From contig NZ_JACHEX010000001.1 in assembly GCF_014201655.1 (NCBI RefSeq), forward strand, positions 124,001 through 188,000: a stretch of 64,000 bases of DNA, in the 5' to 3' direction. This DNA is from Thermosipho japonicus. Its GTDB lineage: Bacteria > Thermotogota > Thermotogae > Thermotogales > Fervidobacteriaceae. Position 1 is the stretch's first letter. The number at the start of each line of letters is the position of its first letter. The position numbers and the translations under genes are program-made. Under the pieces are notes generated by a model that saw only the letters and a program-made list of their open reading frames with translations, had not been told where the DNA came from and did not search any database. Positions 1 through 8,364 of this stretch are shown here, one piece after another.

Positions 1-705
1 TTCACCATTATTCTTCTTCCACTTCAAATCATATTTGTACAAAAACAAAAATATTAAAAAATCTAATACACTTTCATACAAAAACGTAGGATGAAAATAA
101 GAATAATTTTCATATCCAACCATCCTATTTTCGGGTGGAACAAACATCTTCCAAGGTAAATTAGTCGGCCCACCATATGCTTCATAATTAAAAAAGTTTC
201 CCCATCTTCCAATTGCCTGACCTAACGGTAATACACTTGTTAAAAGATCAGTTCCTTGCAAGAAAGTAAAAGAACAATTTTTTTTCAAGCGTGTATACAA
301 AAAAGTTGAAATAATAGCACCAATAACAGCACCATGGATTGCAAGACCACCATGCCAAATTTTTATAATCTCTGAAGGATACTTTGAATAAAACTCGTCC
401 CACATAAATATTACATAGTATGTCCTTGCACCAACTATAGATGATAAAATTCCCCAAAAAACAGCTTCATCTAAATCATCTGGGTTAATATTAAAATATT
501 TTAGCCTTCTTCTAACAAGATAATAGGAAACAATTATTCCCGTAACTATTAAAAAGCTATACCATCTAAGCTCAAAAAAACCAAATTTAAAAATGTACCT
601 TTTTAATATTATTTCTCCAGCAAATACTCCTTTGAGAAAGAAAAACATTCCAATTATAAAACAAATAAAGATTAAGGTAAGAATTAATTTTAAAGATTTT
701 CCCAA
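1..705 (-). CDS. lgt: Prolipoprotein diacylglyceryl transferase, 3' end cut by window
   Basis: Integral inner-membrane enzyme that transfers diacylglycerol from phosphatidylglycerol to the lipobox cysteine of prolipoproteins. The reverse strand is open for 235 codons down to base 1. It shows the family motif HGGLAIHG near residue 118, then GQAIGRWGNFFNYEAYGGP and HPTFLYES, which are the signature and lipid-site regions of Lgt. Hydrophobic helices alternate with basic loops. The start is a TTG at 705, eight bases after AGGAGG; it overlaps the last codons of the upstream gene, so the two are translationally coupled. The usual length is 260-290 residues, so only the last few dozen residues are missing. 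It would process the lipoprotein encoded at 58435-59754. Confidence 0.95.
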   Translation of the reverse strand, partial: MGKSLKLILTLIFICFIIGMFFFLKGVFAGEIILKRYIFKFGFFELRWYSFLIVTGIIVSYYLVRRRLKYFNINPDDLDEAVFWGILSSIVGARTYYVIFMWDEFYSKYPSEIIKIWHGGLAIHGAVIGAIISTFLYTRLKKNCSFTFLQGTDLLTSVLPLGQAIGRWGNFFNYEAYGGPTNLPWKMFVPPENRMVGYENYSYFHPTFLYESVLDFLIFLFLYKYDLKWKKNNGE

Positions 706-2012
706 TTCTTCTTCCTCCTTTTATCTTTTTCGTATAAATTAGAATAAATATAGCTTATATTCGAAAGTTTAGCTTTTATTTCTTCAGGAAATTCTATGTA
801 CCTCCAAAATATTTCTCTAATTTCCTTCTCAAGTTTTTGAACACCATTTGATTCCTTCAAAATCCAAAGTATATATCTCTTTACAAAGAATTCATCAATT
901 CTATCTCTAATTTTATTATTCATTAAATAATTATATATTTCTCCTGTCAATCCTTCTTCCATCCAACGTCCAAATGTTAATTCCTTTGCTGCCTTTAACC
1001 TGTAATCTCCCAAAGCACTTAAAATAGCAACATCAATATTTTTAGAAAACATAGGTATAACCACTCTACCACGACCACTAATAACATTTAATCCTTCAAA
1101 AGGCTCCCAGCAAAATCCATAGTCTCCATACCCAGGAACTATTATAAAATAGGGTTTTAATTTAATAGTTGTGCCTCGAATCTTTCTCTCAAATATTTTA
1201 TAATCAATTTTTTCAAATTCATTGATTTTTTTCTCAACTAGATCTTTTGAACCAATCACAGTAATACCATTTAAAAAAATAGAGGTTAAAACTAAAAATC
1301 GATTCCCAAGTCTTCCAATAGATTTATTTATCATTTGTATTATAACTTCATGTTCCCTTATTTTTTTACCGAAATTATCTTCTGTTTTTTTATTTATCTT
1401 GGATTCTTCTTTCAACTTGTTAAGTTGCTCAAAAATAATATCGACTTCCCTGTTTACAAGTTTTAATTTTTTTAATTTTTCTATAGCTTGATCAATCAAA
1501 CTCAAGATAGATTTCCTATAAGGTTTTCCTTCATCTTCGATACTATTAACAATTTCTTTTAATTGTTTTTCAATTAATTTTCTTTCTTCCAATTTCTCAT
1601 TAAATGCCATCTCAAATGACGAAACATTTTTGGGAGCAACATTTTTTCGTGATTCTATTACCTCCATGAAACTACTTTCGTTTATTAATCCCTTTTTAAC
1701 AGCAAGCATCCATTCATCAACATAAAATATATTTTCTTTATCATCCACAAAAGGAATACTTTTTATTCTTTCAAAATCCCTGGAATTTAAATATCTAGGT
1801 TCGAGTAACCCATACCTTAAAAATAGGCGTTTTTCAACTTCATAACTTTCGTCTATATTTTCAAGCAAATATCTATACAATTTCCATGTAATTTCAATAA
1901 AGTTTCGTTTCACTTGTGAGTCGTTAAAGTTTTTTTCAAGATCGCTTTTTGCTTTAAAAACTTCTTTGGCAAGTTCGTTAGGTATATCTTTTAAAACATT
2001 TTCAAAAAACAT
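690..2012 (-). CDS. Unrecognised 440-residue protein with central coiled coil
   Basis: I do not recognise a family. The product is lysine- and glutamate-rich with no signal peptide or membrane helix, so it is probably cytoplasmic. Residues about 140-240 are strongly heptad-like (EKLEERKLIEKQLKEIV, then a second Lys/Glu stretch), suggesting a coiled coil. The C-terminal 200 residues look globular, with conserved-looking stretches such as YFIIVPGYGDYGFCWEPFEG and GRWMEEGLTGEIYNYL. I chose the ATG at 2012 because AGGGGGG lies just upstream; a TTG at 2042 would overlap the preceding gene and has no binding site. It lies between the MrpB-like gene and lgt in one minus-strand run. Confidence 0.7.
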   Translation of the reverse strand: MFFENVLKDIPNELAKEVFKAKSDLEKNFNDSQVKRNFIEITWKLYRYLLENIDESYEVEKRLFLRYGLLEPRYLNSRDFERIKSIPFVDDKENIFYVDEWMLAVKKGLINESSFMEVIESRKNVAPKNVSSFEMAFNEKLEERKLIEKQLKEIVNSIEDEGKPYRKSILSLIDQAIEKLKKLKLVNREVDIIFEQLNKLKEESKINKKTEDNFGKKIREHEVIIQMINKSIGRLGNRFLVLTSIFLNGITVIGSKDLVEKKINEFEKIDYKIFERKIRGTTIKLKPYFIIVPGYGDYGFCWEPFEGLNVISGRGRVVIPMFSKNIDVAILSALGDYRLKAAKELTFGRWMEEGLTGEIYNYLMNNKIRDRIDEFFVKRYILWILKESNGVQKLEKEIREIFWRYIEFPEEIKAKLSNISYIYSNLYEKDKRRKKNWENL

Positions 2013-2034
2013 AAAAAAACCCCCTATAAATTCA

Positions 2035-2637
2035 TTAAACAATTCCTCTATGCTTTATAAAACTGTATATGATTATCCACATACCAAACATTACTTTAAG
2101 GTATATTAATATACTCAGTAATCTTACGTGAACACTGCCTAGCAAAGAAGAGATCGAAAATCCATATATAATGAATATTGCAATTTTTTCAAAAAGCTTT
2201 ATTTTATACTTTTCAAATGCATGCTCAATTTCATTAAATGTAGTACTTAGAGAGTATAATAAAACACCAGTTCCTCCAACTACCCCAGCTGAAAAACCTC
2301 CACCAGGAGTCTTATCACCATAATATGCTAAATAAAATGATAATAATATCACAAAATAACTAAGAAACTTTAATAATATTCTTATGTGAGTTTCATGTAA
2401 ATGAAATTTTTGCCTTTCTTCTGAATAGTTAAATAAAAATATTCCCATTGCAGCAAGTGAAAAAACCAAAACCTCAAAAAGAGTGTCATACAATCTATTT
2501 CTTAAATATATTTCAGTAACAAAATTATTTACAACACCTAATCTACTAAAATCTAAGTGATATGAGCTTTCAAGAAATAAAAATATAACAAATAAAATTG
2601 CTAAAAAAATCAAAGAAAAAAACTTTATCCATGCCAT
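2035..2637 (-). CDS. Orphan MrpB/MnhB-like membrane protein
   Basis: About 200 residues with roughly six hydrophobic segments. The segment NRLYDTLFEVLVF followed by YYGDKTPGGGFSAGVVGG parallels YRSFDTLGEVTVLF and HGHLTPGGGFPGGTI in the MrpB-like subunit of the Mrp operon at 26997-27719, so this is a diverged paralogue of the MnhB domain. In Mrp antiporters this subunit is membrane-embedded and needed for assembly and Na+/H+ exchange. Here no other Mrp subunit is nearby; the neighbours are a winged-helix regulator (overlapping by 13 bases) and an unknown soluble protein. The ATG at 2637 lies inside the end of the upstream gene, with GGAGG about 12 bases before it. A role as a stand-alone antiporter subunit is inference. 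Confidence 0.75.
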   Translation of the reverse strand: MAWIKFFSLIFLAILFVIFLFLESSYHLDFSRLGVVNNFVTEIYLRNRLYDTLFEVLVFSLAAMGIFLFNYSEERQKFHLHETHIRILLKFLSYFVILLSFYLAYYGDKTPGGGFSAGVVGGTGVLLYSLSTTFNEIEHAFEKYKIKLFEKIAIFIIYGFSISSLLGSVHVRLLSILIYLKVMFGMWIIIYSFIKHRGIV

Positions 2638-3251
2638 GACAACTTAAATTCCTCCGTTTTAAATACATAGATATCAGTAAAATCATACTTTTTAGCTTTT
2701 TTTACCATTTGTTCAGAATTTTTTATAGATGCTACTACTAGAGCATCTATTCTAACTTTCGAATTGAGTGGCAAAATTGGTATGCCAAATACTCTAGAGT
2801 TAATTTTACTATTATCATCATCAAAAAATACAACTATATTATACCCTCTATTCAACAAAAGCTCAGCCAAAACTTTTCCAACAAGACCTGCTCCATAAAT
2901 CCCTATTTCATTTTTTCCTTTTAATTTCAAGAAAATATTTTCAAGCTGAGAATCTATCTTTTTTGATAAATTAACTATATCATTAAAAAATGAAAGTTTC
3001 AAATAATACAATTCCGACAAACCTTCTTCTGTAACATTATAAATTTTGTTTTTTCCTAGATCCTTAGTTTCAATATATCCATTCTTTTCTAATTCATTTA
3101 TATACTTATTCACTAAAGATGGAACAATGCCAGCTATGGCTGAAAGTTCTTTCTGAGAAAGATTAGGATCTTCATACAAAGCTTCCAATATAACAAGCTT
3201 CCTGTATTCAGGTGTCGGTTGAAAAAATTTCAACGTATCTATTTTTATCAA
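2625..3251 (-). CDS. Winged-helix regulator with C-terminal Rossmann-like domain
   Basis: The N-terminal 80 residues form a winged helix of MarR/ArsR type: LSQKELSAIAGIVPSLVNKYINELEKNGYIE reads as recognition helix and wing. After a linker of about 40 residues comes a nucleotide-binding-like stretch, EIGIYGAGLVGKVLAELLLNRGYNIVVFFDD, a GxGxxG Rossmann signature with an acidic pair at the end of the second strand, as in NAD- or sugar-nucleotide-binding folds. I prefer the TTG at 3251, eight bases after GGGG; a GTG at 3260 lies inside that binding site. It is transcribed away from nadE across a perfect inverted repeat, which suggests autoregulation and perhaps control of nadE. The effector is not evident from sequence. 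Confidence 0.75.
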   Translation of the reverse strand: MIKIDTLKFFQPTPEYRKLVILEALYEDPNLSQKELSAIAGIVPSLVNKYINELEKNGYIETKDLGKNKIYNVTEEGLSELYYLKLSFFNDIVNLSKKIDSQLENIFLKLKGKNEIGIYGAGLVGKVLAELLLNRGYNIVVFFDDDNSKINSRVFGIPILPLNSKVRIDALVVASIKNSEQMVKKAKKYDFTDIYVFKTEEFKLSWHG

Positions 3252-3271
3252 TTTGCTCACCCCTTCAAAGA

Positions 3272-3300
3272 AATTATATCATAAAAATCATGATATAATT
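3272..3300. promoter_or_regulatory. Perfect inverted repeat over divergent -10 boxes (putative operator)
   Basis: Arms AATTATATCAT and ATGATATAATT are exact reverse complements, 11 bp each around a 7-base spacer. TATAAT at 3294-3299 faces nadE and its mirror ATTATA at 3273-3278 faces the winged-helix gene. The site is the likely operator of the divergently encoded regulator; the ligand and regulator identity are inference. Confidence 0.6.
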
Positions 3301-3319
3301 TGATTGAGGAGGGATATTT

Positions 3320-5050
3320 ATGTTTATAAGAACGACCGTTGCACAATTAAATTCCACTCTAGGTGATTTTGAAAGAAACATGAAAAAAGTTATATCAGCA
3401 ATTGAAATTGCTGAAAATAACAATTCAGAATTCTTAATATTTCCTGAACTATTCTTGACAGGTTATCCACCTGAAGATTTAATTCTAAGAACTTCATTTT
3501 TAAAAAAGAATATTGAATATTTGGAAAAAATTATTGATTTTTCCAGTGGAAAAAACGTAGTTATTTTGCTAGGATTTATAGATATTGAAGATGATGCTTA
3601 TAATTCACTTGCGATTATAAGAGATGGGAAATTACTTGGGAAGTATCATAAAATGCATTTACCTAATTATAGCGTTTTTGATGAAAACAGATACTTTAAA
3701 TCTGGAAATGAAATTGCCATTATAGACTATAACAATATTAAAATTGGAATAAATGTATGCGAGGATATCTGGAGTCCATTAGGCCCTATGTTTTACCAAG
3801 CTATAAATGGAGCTCAATTAATTTTAAATGCATCGGCTTCTCCATATTTCTATGGAAAAAGGGAGCTTAGGAAAAATTATTTGTCCCAGAAATCATATGA
3901 TCATCATTGTCCAATAGTTTACTGCAATATGGTAGGCGGACAAGATGAAATAGTATTTGATGGTGGAAGTGTTGTTACTTCAGCTGATGGAAAAATAATG
4001 TTTGAAGGAAAACCTTTTGAAGAAGAAATCTTTACAATTGATATACCTATTGAAGACAATTTAAGAACAAATCTACATGATCCAAGAAGAAGATATATTA
4101 ACATTGTAAATGATAAACAAACAAATTATATCTTTGTAAAAAATGAAAACATAAATAAACTAAAGCCAATAAAACATATAAACACAAATTACTCTTTAAC
4201 AAAAGAAGAAGAAATTTTCAGAGCAATTACTTTAGGACTTAAAGATTACATCCAAAAAAATGGATTTAAAAAGGTTCTAATCGGCTTAAGTGGTGGTATG
4301 GATTCATCTTTGGTAGCTGCAATAGCAGTAGAGGCTCTTGGAAATAAAAATGTAGTTGGTATTTTAATGCCTTCTATGTACAGTTCATCACATAGCGTAG
4401 AAGATGCAAAAAAGTTGGCAGAAAATCTTGAAATTGAATACCATGTTATAAAAATCTCAGATATTTATTATTCATTTAAAGACTCATTAAAAGAAATATT
4501 TAAAGAAACAAAAGAGGATATCACGGAAGAAAACTTACAAGCAAGAATTAGAGGAACGCTATTAATGGCTGTATCAAATAAATTTGGATATATCGTTCTT
4601 GCAACTGGAAATAAAAGTGAAATAGCTACTGGATATTCTACTTTATACGGTGATATGGTGGGAGGGTTTTCTCCAATAAAAGATGTCTATAAAACAGATG
4701 TATACAAAATTGCAAGGTGGTATAATAAATTCAAAGGTAAAGAAATAATACCAGAAAATGTATTTATCAAACCACCAAGTGCTGAATTAAGACCTGATCA
4801 AAAGGATCAGGATACCTTGCCACCTTATGAAATACTAGATGAAATTTTAAAACTGTACATTGAAAAAGAACTTTCTGTAGATGAAATAATTAAAAAAGGA
4901 TTTGATAAAGATACTGTAAAATATGTAGCAAAATTGGTAGACAGGAATGAATACAAAAGACGTCAGGGGGTTATTGGCGTTAAAGTTTCAGAAAGATCCT
5001 TTGGAAAAGACAGGAGAATGCCAATAACAAACAAATATCGGGAATGGTAA
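3320..5050 (+). CDS. nadE: Glutamine-dependent NAD+ synthetase
   Basis: Last step of NAD synthesis: deamido-NAD + ATP + glutamine to NAD+. The 576 residues have the two-domain layout of the glutamine-using enzyme. The nitrilase-like amidase (about 1-270) has Glu in FPELFLTGYPPEDL, Lys in GKYHKMHLPNY and the nucleophile Cys in INVCEDIW. The ATP pyrophosphatase synthetase (about 295-576) has the P-loop GLSGGMDSS and the motif ATGNKSE. The ATG follows GAGGAGGG by seven bases. It is first in a long plus-strand run and shares its promoter region with the divergent Rossmann-domain regulator, so NAD-linked control is worth considering. Confidence 0.95.
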   Translation: MFIRTTVAQLNSTLGDFERNMKKVISAIEIAENNNSEFLIFPELFLTGYPPEDLILRTSFLKKNIEYLEKIIDFSSGKNVVILLGFIDIEDDAYNSLAIIRDGKLLGKYHKMHLPNYSVFDENRYFKSGNEIAIIDYNNIKIGINVCEDIWSPLGPMFYQAINGAQLILNASASPYFYGKRELRKNYLSQKSYDHHCPIVYCNMVGGQDEIVFDGGSVVTSADGKIMFEGKPFEEEIFTIDIPIEDNLRTNLHDPRRRYINIVNDKQTNYIFVKNENINKLKPIKHINTNYSLTKEEEIFRAITLGLKDYIQKNGFKKVLIGLSGGMDSSLVAAIAVEALGNKNVVGILMPSMYSSSHSVEDAKKLAENLEIEYHVIKISDIYYSFKDSLKEIFKETKEDITEENLQARIRGTLLMAVSNKFGYIVLATGNKSEIATGYSTLYGDMVGGFSPIKDVYKTDVYKIARWYNKFKGKEIIPENVFIKPPSAELRPDQKDQDTLPPYEILDEILKLYIEKELSVDEIIKKGFDKDTVKYVAKLVDRNEYKRRQGVIGVKVSERSFGKDRRMPITNKYREW

Positions 5051-5385
5051 ATATGAAATTTGAAGAAACAATTGTCAACTATTTAGGATTAATCTTTCAA
5101 CTTCTAGCAATTATAGTTATTACCTCCGGAATAGTTAAAGCTTTTATTATTTTTGTAAAAGACGCACTATTAAAAAAAGATTCAAAAGAAGCAATAGAAG
5201 AAAGTCGATTGGAGATAGGTCATTCTTTTTCGTTGGGACTTGCTATCTTAATTGGTTCAAGTATTTTAAAAACAACAGTTGCTCCTTCATGGAATGACAT
5301 AGGGCAACTAGCTGCAATTATTGGAATAAGGACATTACTTAACTACTTTTTAAGAAAAGATATTAAAGGCGGGGATGAAAAATGA
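5044..5385 (+). CDS. DUF1622 family small membrane protein
   Basis: About 113 residues with a hydrophobic helix near 15-37, a basic/acidic loop, then two more helices. The pattern ESRLEIGHSFSLGLAILIGSSILKTTVAPSW is typical of the DUF1622 family, whose function is unknown. The ATG at 5044 overlaps the nadE stop; a second ATG at 5053 is equally possible and neither has a strong binding site, so translation is probably coupled to nadE. It overlaps nfo downstream by four bases (ATGA). Confidence 0.75.
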   Translation: MVNMKFEETIVNYLGLIFQLLAIIVITSGIVKAFIIFVKDALLKKDSKEAIEESRLEIGHSFSLGLAILIGSSILKTTVAPSWNDIGQLAAIIGIRTLLNYFLRKDIKGGDEK

Positions 5386-6230
5386 TAAGAATAGGAGCAC
5401 ATATGCCCATCGGTGGTGGCTTTAAAAGAGTACCGAAAGAAACATATGAAATTGGAGGAAATGCATTTCAAATATTTCCGCATAATCCACGTCAATGGAA
5501 AGCTAAATTACCTAAGGAAGATGATGTTAAATTATTTAAAGAAGGTATTAAAAAGTATAAGATAGATCCAGAAGCTATGCTTTGTCACAGTGGTTACCTT
5601 ATAAACATAGCAAGTCCAAATACCGAAACATGGAATAAATCTCTAGAACTATTAATCTTAGAAATGAAAATATGCTCAACTCTAGGTATAAAATATTTAA
5701 ACATTCATCCTGGAAGCCATCTAAAAAGTGGGGTTAAAAATGGTATAAATCAAATTTTAAAAGCTTTAAATACAGCTATGGAGGAAGAAGAAAATACTTT
5801 TATCCTACTTGAAAACGTAACAAAAAAAGGTGGAAATATTGGTTCAACACTTGAGGAATTAAAGATGATTATTGATAAAGCTAAATTCCCGGAAAGGCTT
5901 GGTATTACCATTGATACTTGTCATGCTTTTGATGCAGGATATGATATAACTAATAAAGAAAAACTGGATGAATTTTTAAATAAGATAGATAAATACTTTT
6001 CGCTCGAAAAATTAAAATTTATACACTTAAATGACTCAAAAAATGACTTAGGATCAAATAAAGACAGACATGAAAATATTGGAAAAGGAAAGATAGGCTA
6101 TGAAGGTCTCAAAGTTTTTTTATCCAATCCATTTATTCAAAAAATACCATGGATATTAGAAACACCAGGTGATAATGAAGTTCATAAAAAAGATATACAA
6201 GAAGTATTCAAAATTTTAGAGGTGAAATAA
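5382..6230 (+). CDS. nfo: Endonuclease IV (AP endonuclease)
   Basis: Cuts 5' of abasic sites in base excision repair; a TIM-barrel enzyme with three zinc ions. The 282-residue length fits. Metal and active-site stretches are visible: GAHMPIGGG at the N-terminus, CHSGYLINIASP, NIHPGSH, LLENVTKKGGNIG, TIDTCHAFDAGYD, IHLNDSKNDLGSNKDRHENIGKG and WILETPG near the C-terminus. It starts at an ATGA overlap with the DUF1622 gene, and its stop abuts the patatin gene start, indicating one operon. Confidence 0.95.
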   Translation: MIRIGAHMPIGGGFKRVPKETYEIGGNAFQIFPHNPRQWKAKLPKEDDVKLFKEGIKKYKIDPEAMLCHSGYLINIASPNTETWNKSLELLILEMKICSTLGIKYLNIHPGSHLKSGVKNGINQILKALNTAMEEEENTFILLENVTKKGGNIGSTLEELKMIIDKAKFPERLGITIDTCHAFDAGYDITNKEKLDEFLNKIDKYFSLEKLKFIHLNDSKNDLGSNKDRHENIGKGKIGYEGLKVFLSNPFIQKIPWILETPGDNEVHKKDIQEVFKILEVK

Positions 6231-7024
6231 TGAAAATAGGACTTTCTCTTGCTGCTGGTGGTGTTAAAGGATTTGCTCATATAGCAACTCTGAAATTTTT
6301 AGAAGAAAACAATATAGATGTTGATCTTTTAACTGGTTCTTCAGCCGGAGCAATTGTTGCCGCTTTATACGGATTATATGGAAACAGCGACAAAGTTTTT
6401 GAAATGTTTTCAGAGGCTATAAAACTTTATCTTCCAAATTTCAAAAAATATATGACTAAACTTGAAAAGTCAAATTTTTGGTCTATTTTTCAAAGGGCCT
6501 TAGTTCCGGTCGAAGATTACTATCCATTTTTCAAATTCCTTTTTGGAAAGAAAAAATTTAGTGATCTAAAAAAAGAAGTTGGAATAATAACCTTTGATAC
6601 TTTAGAAGGAACTTCGTTGTTGATTACAGAAGGTTTTTTAGTAGATGCGGTAATGGCAAGCTCATCAGTACCAGGTGTCTTTTCACCGCTATGGATAGCT
6701 GGAACTCAAAATACTGATGGTGGGGTACTAGCACCTACTCCTGTAAAAGAAGCTAAACTTTTAGGTGCCGATTTTGTTGTTGCAAGCACTTTTGAAAGAA
6801 AACCGCAAGATTTTCCTAAAGACCAACTCGAACTAATGTACTATTTAGATACATGGAAAGAAATAGAAATTGAATATGTTGATTTAGAACTTGCTAATGT
6901 GGTAATATATTATAGAATACCTTATCAATGGTATGAATTTAATAGTTACTTGCAAATTTACAATACTGCGCTAAACTATATTAATGAGAGGAGAGAAGAA
7001 TTTGACCCTCGCTTTTGGTGGTGA
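6230..7024 (+). CDS. Patatin-like phospholipase (RssA type)
   Basis: Serine lipid acyl hydrolase with a Ser-Asp dyad. All hallmarks are present: oxyanion loop AAGGVKGFAH at residues 8-17, nucleophile elbow GSSAG with Ser38, and catalytic Asp163 in the DGG motif. At 264 residues and without a signal peptide it resembles the cytoplasmic or membrane-associated RssA/YchK group. The ATG follows GAGGTG by six bases. The next gene overlaps it and encodes a diverged version of the same fold, so the pair probably arose by tandem duplication. The lipid substrate cannot be read from sequence. Confidence 0.9.
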   Translation: MKIGLSLAAGGVKGFAHIATLKFLEENNIDVDLLTGSSAGAIVAALYGLYGNSDKVFEMFSEAIKLYLPNFKKYMTKLEKSNFWSIFQRALVPVEDYYPFFKFLFGKKKFSDLKKEVGIITFDTLEGTSLLITEGFLVDAVMASSSVPGVFSPLWIAGTQNTDGGVLAPTPVKEAKLLGADFVVASTFERKPQDFPKDQLELMYYLDTWKEIEIEYVDLELANVVIYYRIPYQWYEFNSYLQIYNTALNYINERREEFDPRFWW

Positions 7025-7742
7025 TTCAATTCTTTATTTATCAATTCCTGCTTTTTTCTCCGCAGCTGAAAAATATAATATTGAATTTAAAGAAATTCAC
7101 TGTACTGGCTTTTCATGCATACCAGCATATTTTTACATAAAAACACAATCAGCTTCAACTAGTTACTTATACTCAAAGAAATTATACTTAGAATTAAAAA
7201 AAACCTTTCATTTCTTATTTGGCTTAAACCTTTTTGGAATTACAGAACAATTGAGAACTTTGTACAAAGCCTCAAGAAGTTTAAATGGTTTTAAATCCGA
7301 AAAAGTTCTTACAAATTTCGTAGATAAGTTTTTTTTTGATGAACCTATTCCAGAAAAATTAAAAATACATGCATTTAATATCAATACATTTAACGACGAA
7401 ATACTAAAGGGTTCTTTAAATGAATCGTTAATTAAAACATTATCTATTCCTATAGAGTTCAAACCTTATAATGGTTACATCACAGGTAGTTGGGTATATG
7501 GGATTCCAGAAGCTGAATTCCTATTTTATATTGAAAATGAAAACGAACATAATTTGAAAAATGCAATTGATTATATGATAGTATCAACAATACATAGGAC
7601 AAAACAAATTGCAAAGAAAAGATTGGAAAATGCAAATCACAAAATAGTTATAAATACAAAGTCTAAAAATCCTTTTGAAATTTCAACAACAATACTCAAT
7701 ATATCAGAAAAATATTTAGGGGGACTAATCAATGAAAAATAA
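7002..7742 (+). CDS. Degenerate patatin-fold paralogue, probably inactive
   Basis: 246 residues starting from a TTG at 7002 with GAGGAGAG upstream; an in-frame ATG at 6984 lies deeper in the upstream gene. The N-terminus TLAFGGDSILYLSIPAFF lines up with LSLAAGGVKGFAHIATLKF of the upstream patatin, and CTGFSCIP lines up with LTGSSAGA, placing Ser38 at the same residue number. The glycine after the nucleophile is lost. The region TGSWVYGIPEAEF replaces TDGGVLAPTPVKEA, so the catalytic Asp is absent. This is my alignment by eye. A regulatory or structural partner of the active patatin is plausible but unproven. Confidence 0.65.
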   Translation: MTLAFGGDSILYLSIPAFFSAAEKYNIEFKEIHCTGFSCIPAYFYIKTQSASTSYLYSKKLYLELKKTFHFLFGLNLFGITEQLRTLYKASRSLNGFKSEKVLTNFVDKFFFDEPIPEKLKIHAFNINTFNDEILKGSLNESLIKTLSIPIEFKPYNGYITGSWVYGIPEAEFLFYIENENEHNLKNAIDYMIVSTIHRTKQIAKKRLENANHKIVINTKSKNPFEISTTILNISEKYLGGLINEK

Positions 7743-8361
7743 AACTTTAACCCTTTTTATTATATTACTTCTAACTACCATTGCAATCTCAAAAACTATA
7801 CATATTTCTTCTGATTATATTGAACCAAGTGAGAAAACTATTATTTACCAAGGAAACATTTTATTGAAAATTCCAGATGACAAACTACTTTTAACCTCTA
7901 ATGATATGGTAATAAATAAAATAAACAATAAATGGATTGACCTAAATGTTGACGGTAAAGTTCACATAGAATTTGAAAATGGAATAATGGAAGGTATAGA
8001 AATGAAATACAATATTGAATCACAAAAAGGAACAATTAAAAATGCATCAGTAACTATAAATGATTCACAAAGCTCGGAAACAATATTTATTTCATGTGAA
8101 ACCCTTGAATTTGATTTAAAAAATAACACATTTTCTGGGAAATCTGAAAAAGAAAAAGTTTCAATTACAAAAGGAAGCATAATTGCTAAAGCTTTTGAAT
8201 TTTGGTATGATAGAAATGAAGGTAAAATATCACTTTCAAATAATGTTGATTTAAAAGATGAAAAGAAAAAATTGAAACTTCTAGGTGATAGTGTAAGCAT
8301 AAATACCAAGGACAATAGCATGAAAGGTAAAAACGTTAAAGTAGAAATAGTGGTGGAGTGA
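7732..8361 (+). CDS. LptA/OstA-like exported beta-rich protein
   Basis: 209 residues with an N-terminal signal peptide (KNKTLTLFIILLLTTIAIS) and a beta-rich body of repeating strand-turn units (HISSDYIEPSEKTIIYQGNI, LTSNDMVINKINNKW, ISCETLEFDLKNNTFSG, LLGDSVSINTKDNSMKG). Such repeats are typical of the OstA/LptA/LptC beta-jellyroll family that bridges inner and outer membranes for lipid transport. Thermotogales have an outer toga, so an envelope role is reasonable, although these bacteria lack typical lipopolysaccharide. GGGGG precedes the ATG; the start overlaps the pseudo-patatin gene. Confidence 0.65.
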   Translation: MKNKTLTLFIILLLTTIAISKTIHISSDYIEPSEKTIIYQGNILLKIPDDKLLLTSNDMVINKINNKWIDLNVDGKVHIEFENGIMEGIEMKYNIESQKGTIKNASVTINDSQSSETIFISCETLEFDLKNNTFSGKSEKEKVSITKGSIIAKAFEFWYDRNEGKISLSNNVDLKDEKKKLKLLGDSVSINTKDNSMKGKNVKVEIVVE

Positions 8362-8364
8362 TAT

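Noticed and set aside
248-457. Minus-strand reading frame of 69 codons
   Set aside because: It is a shifted frame of lgt, whose true frame encodes the HGGLAIHG motif and stays open to the window edge.
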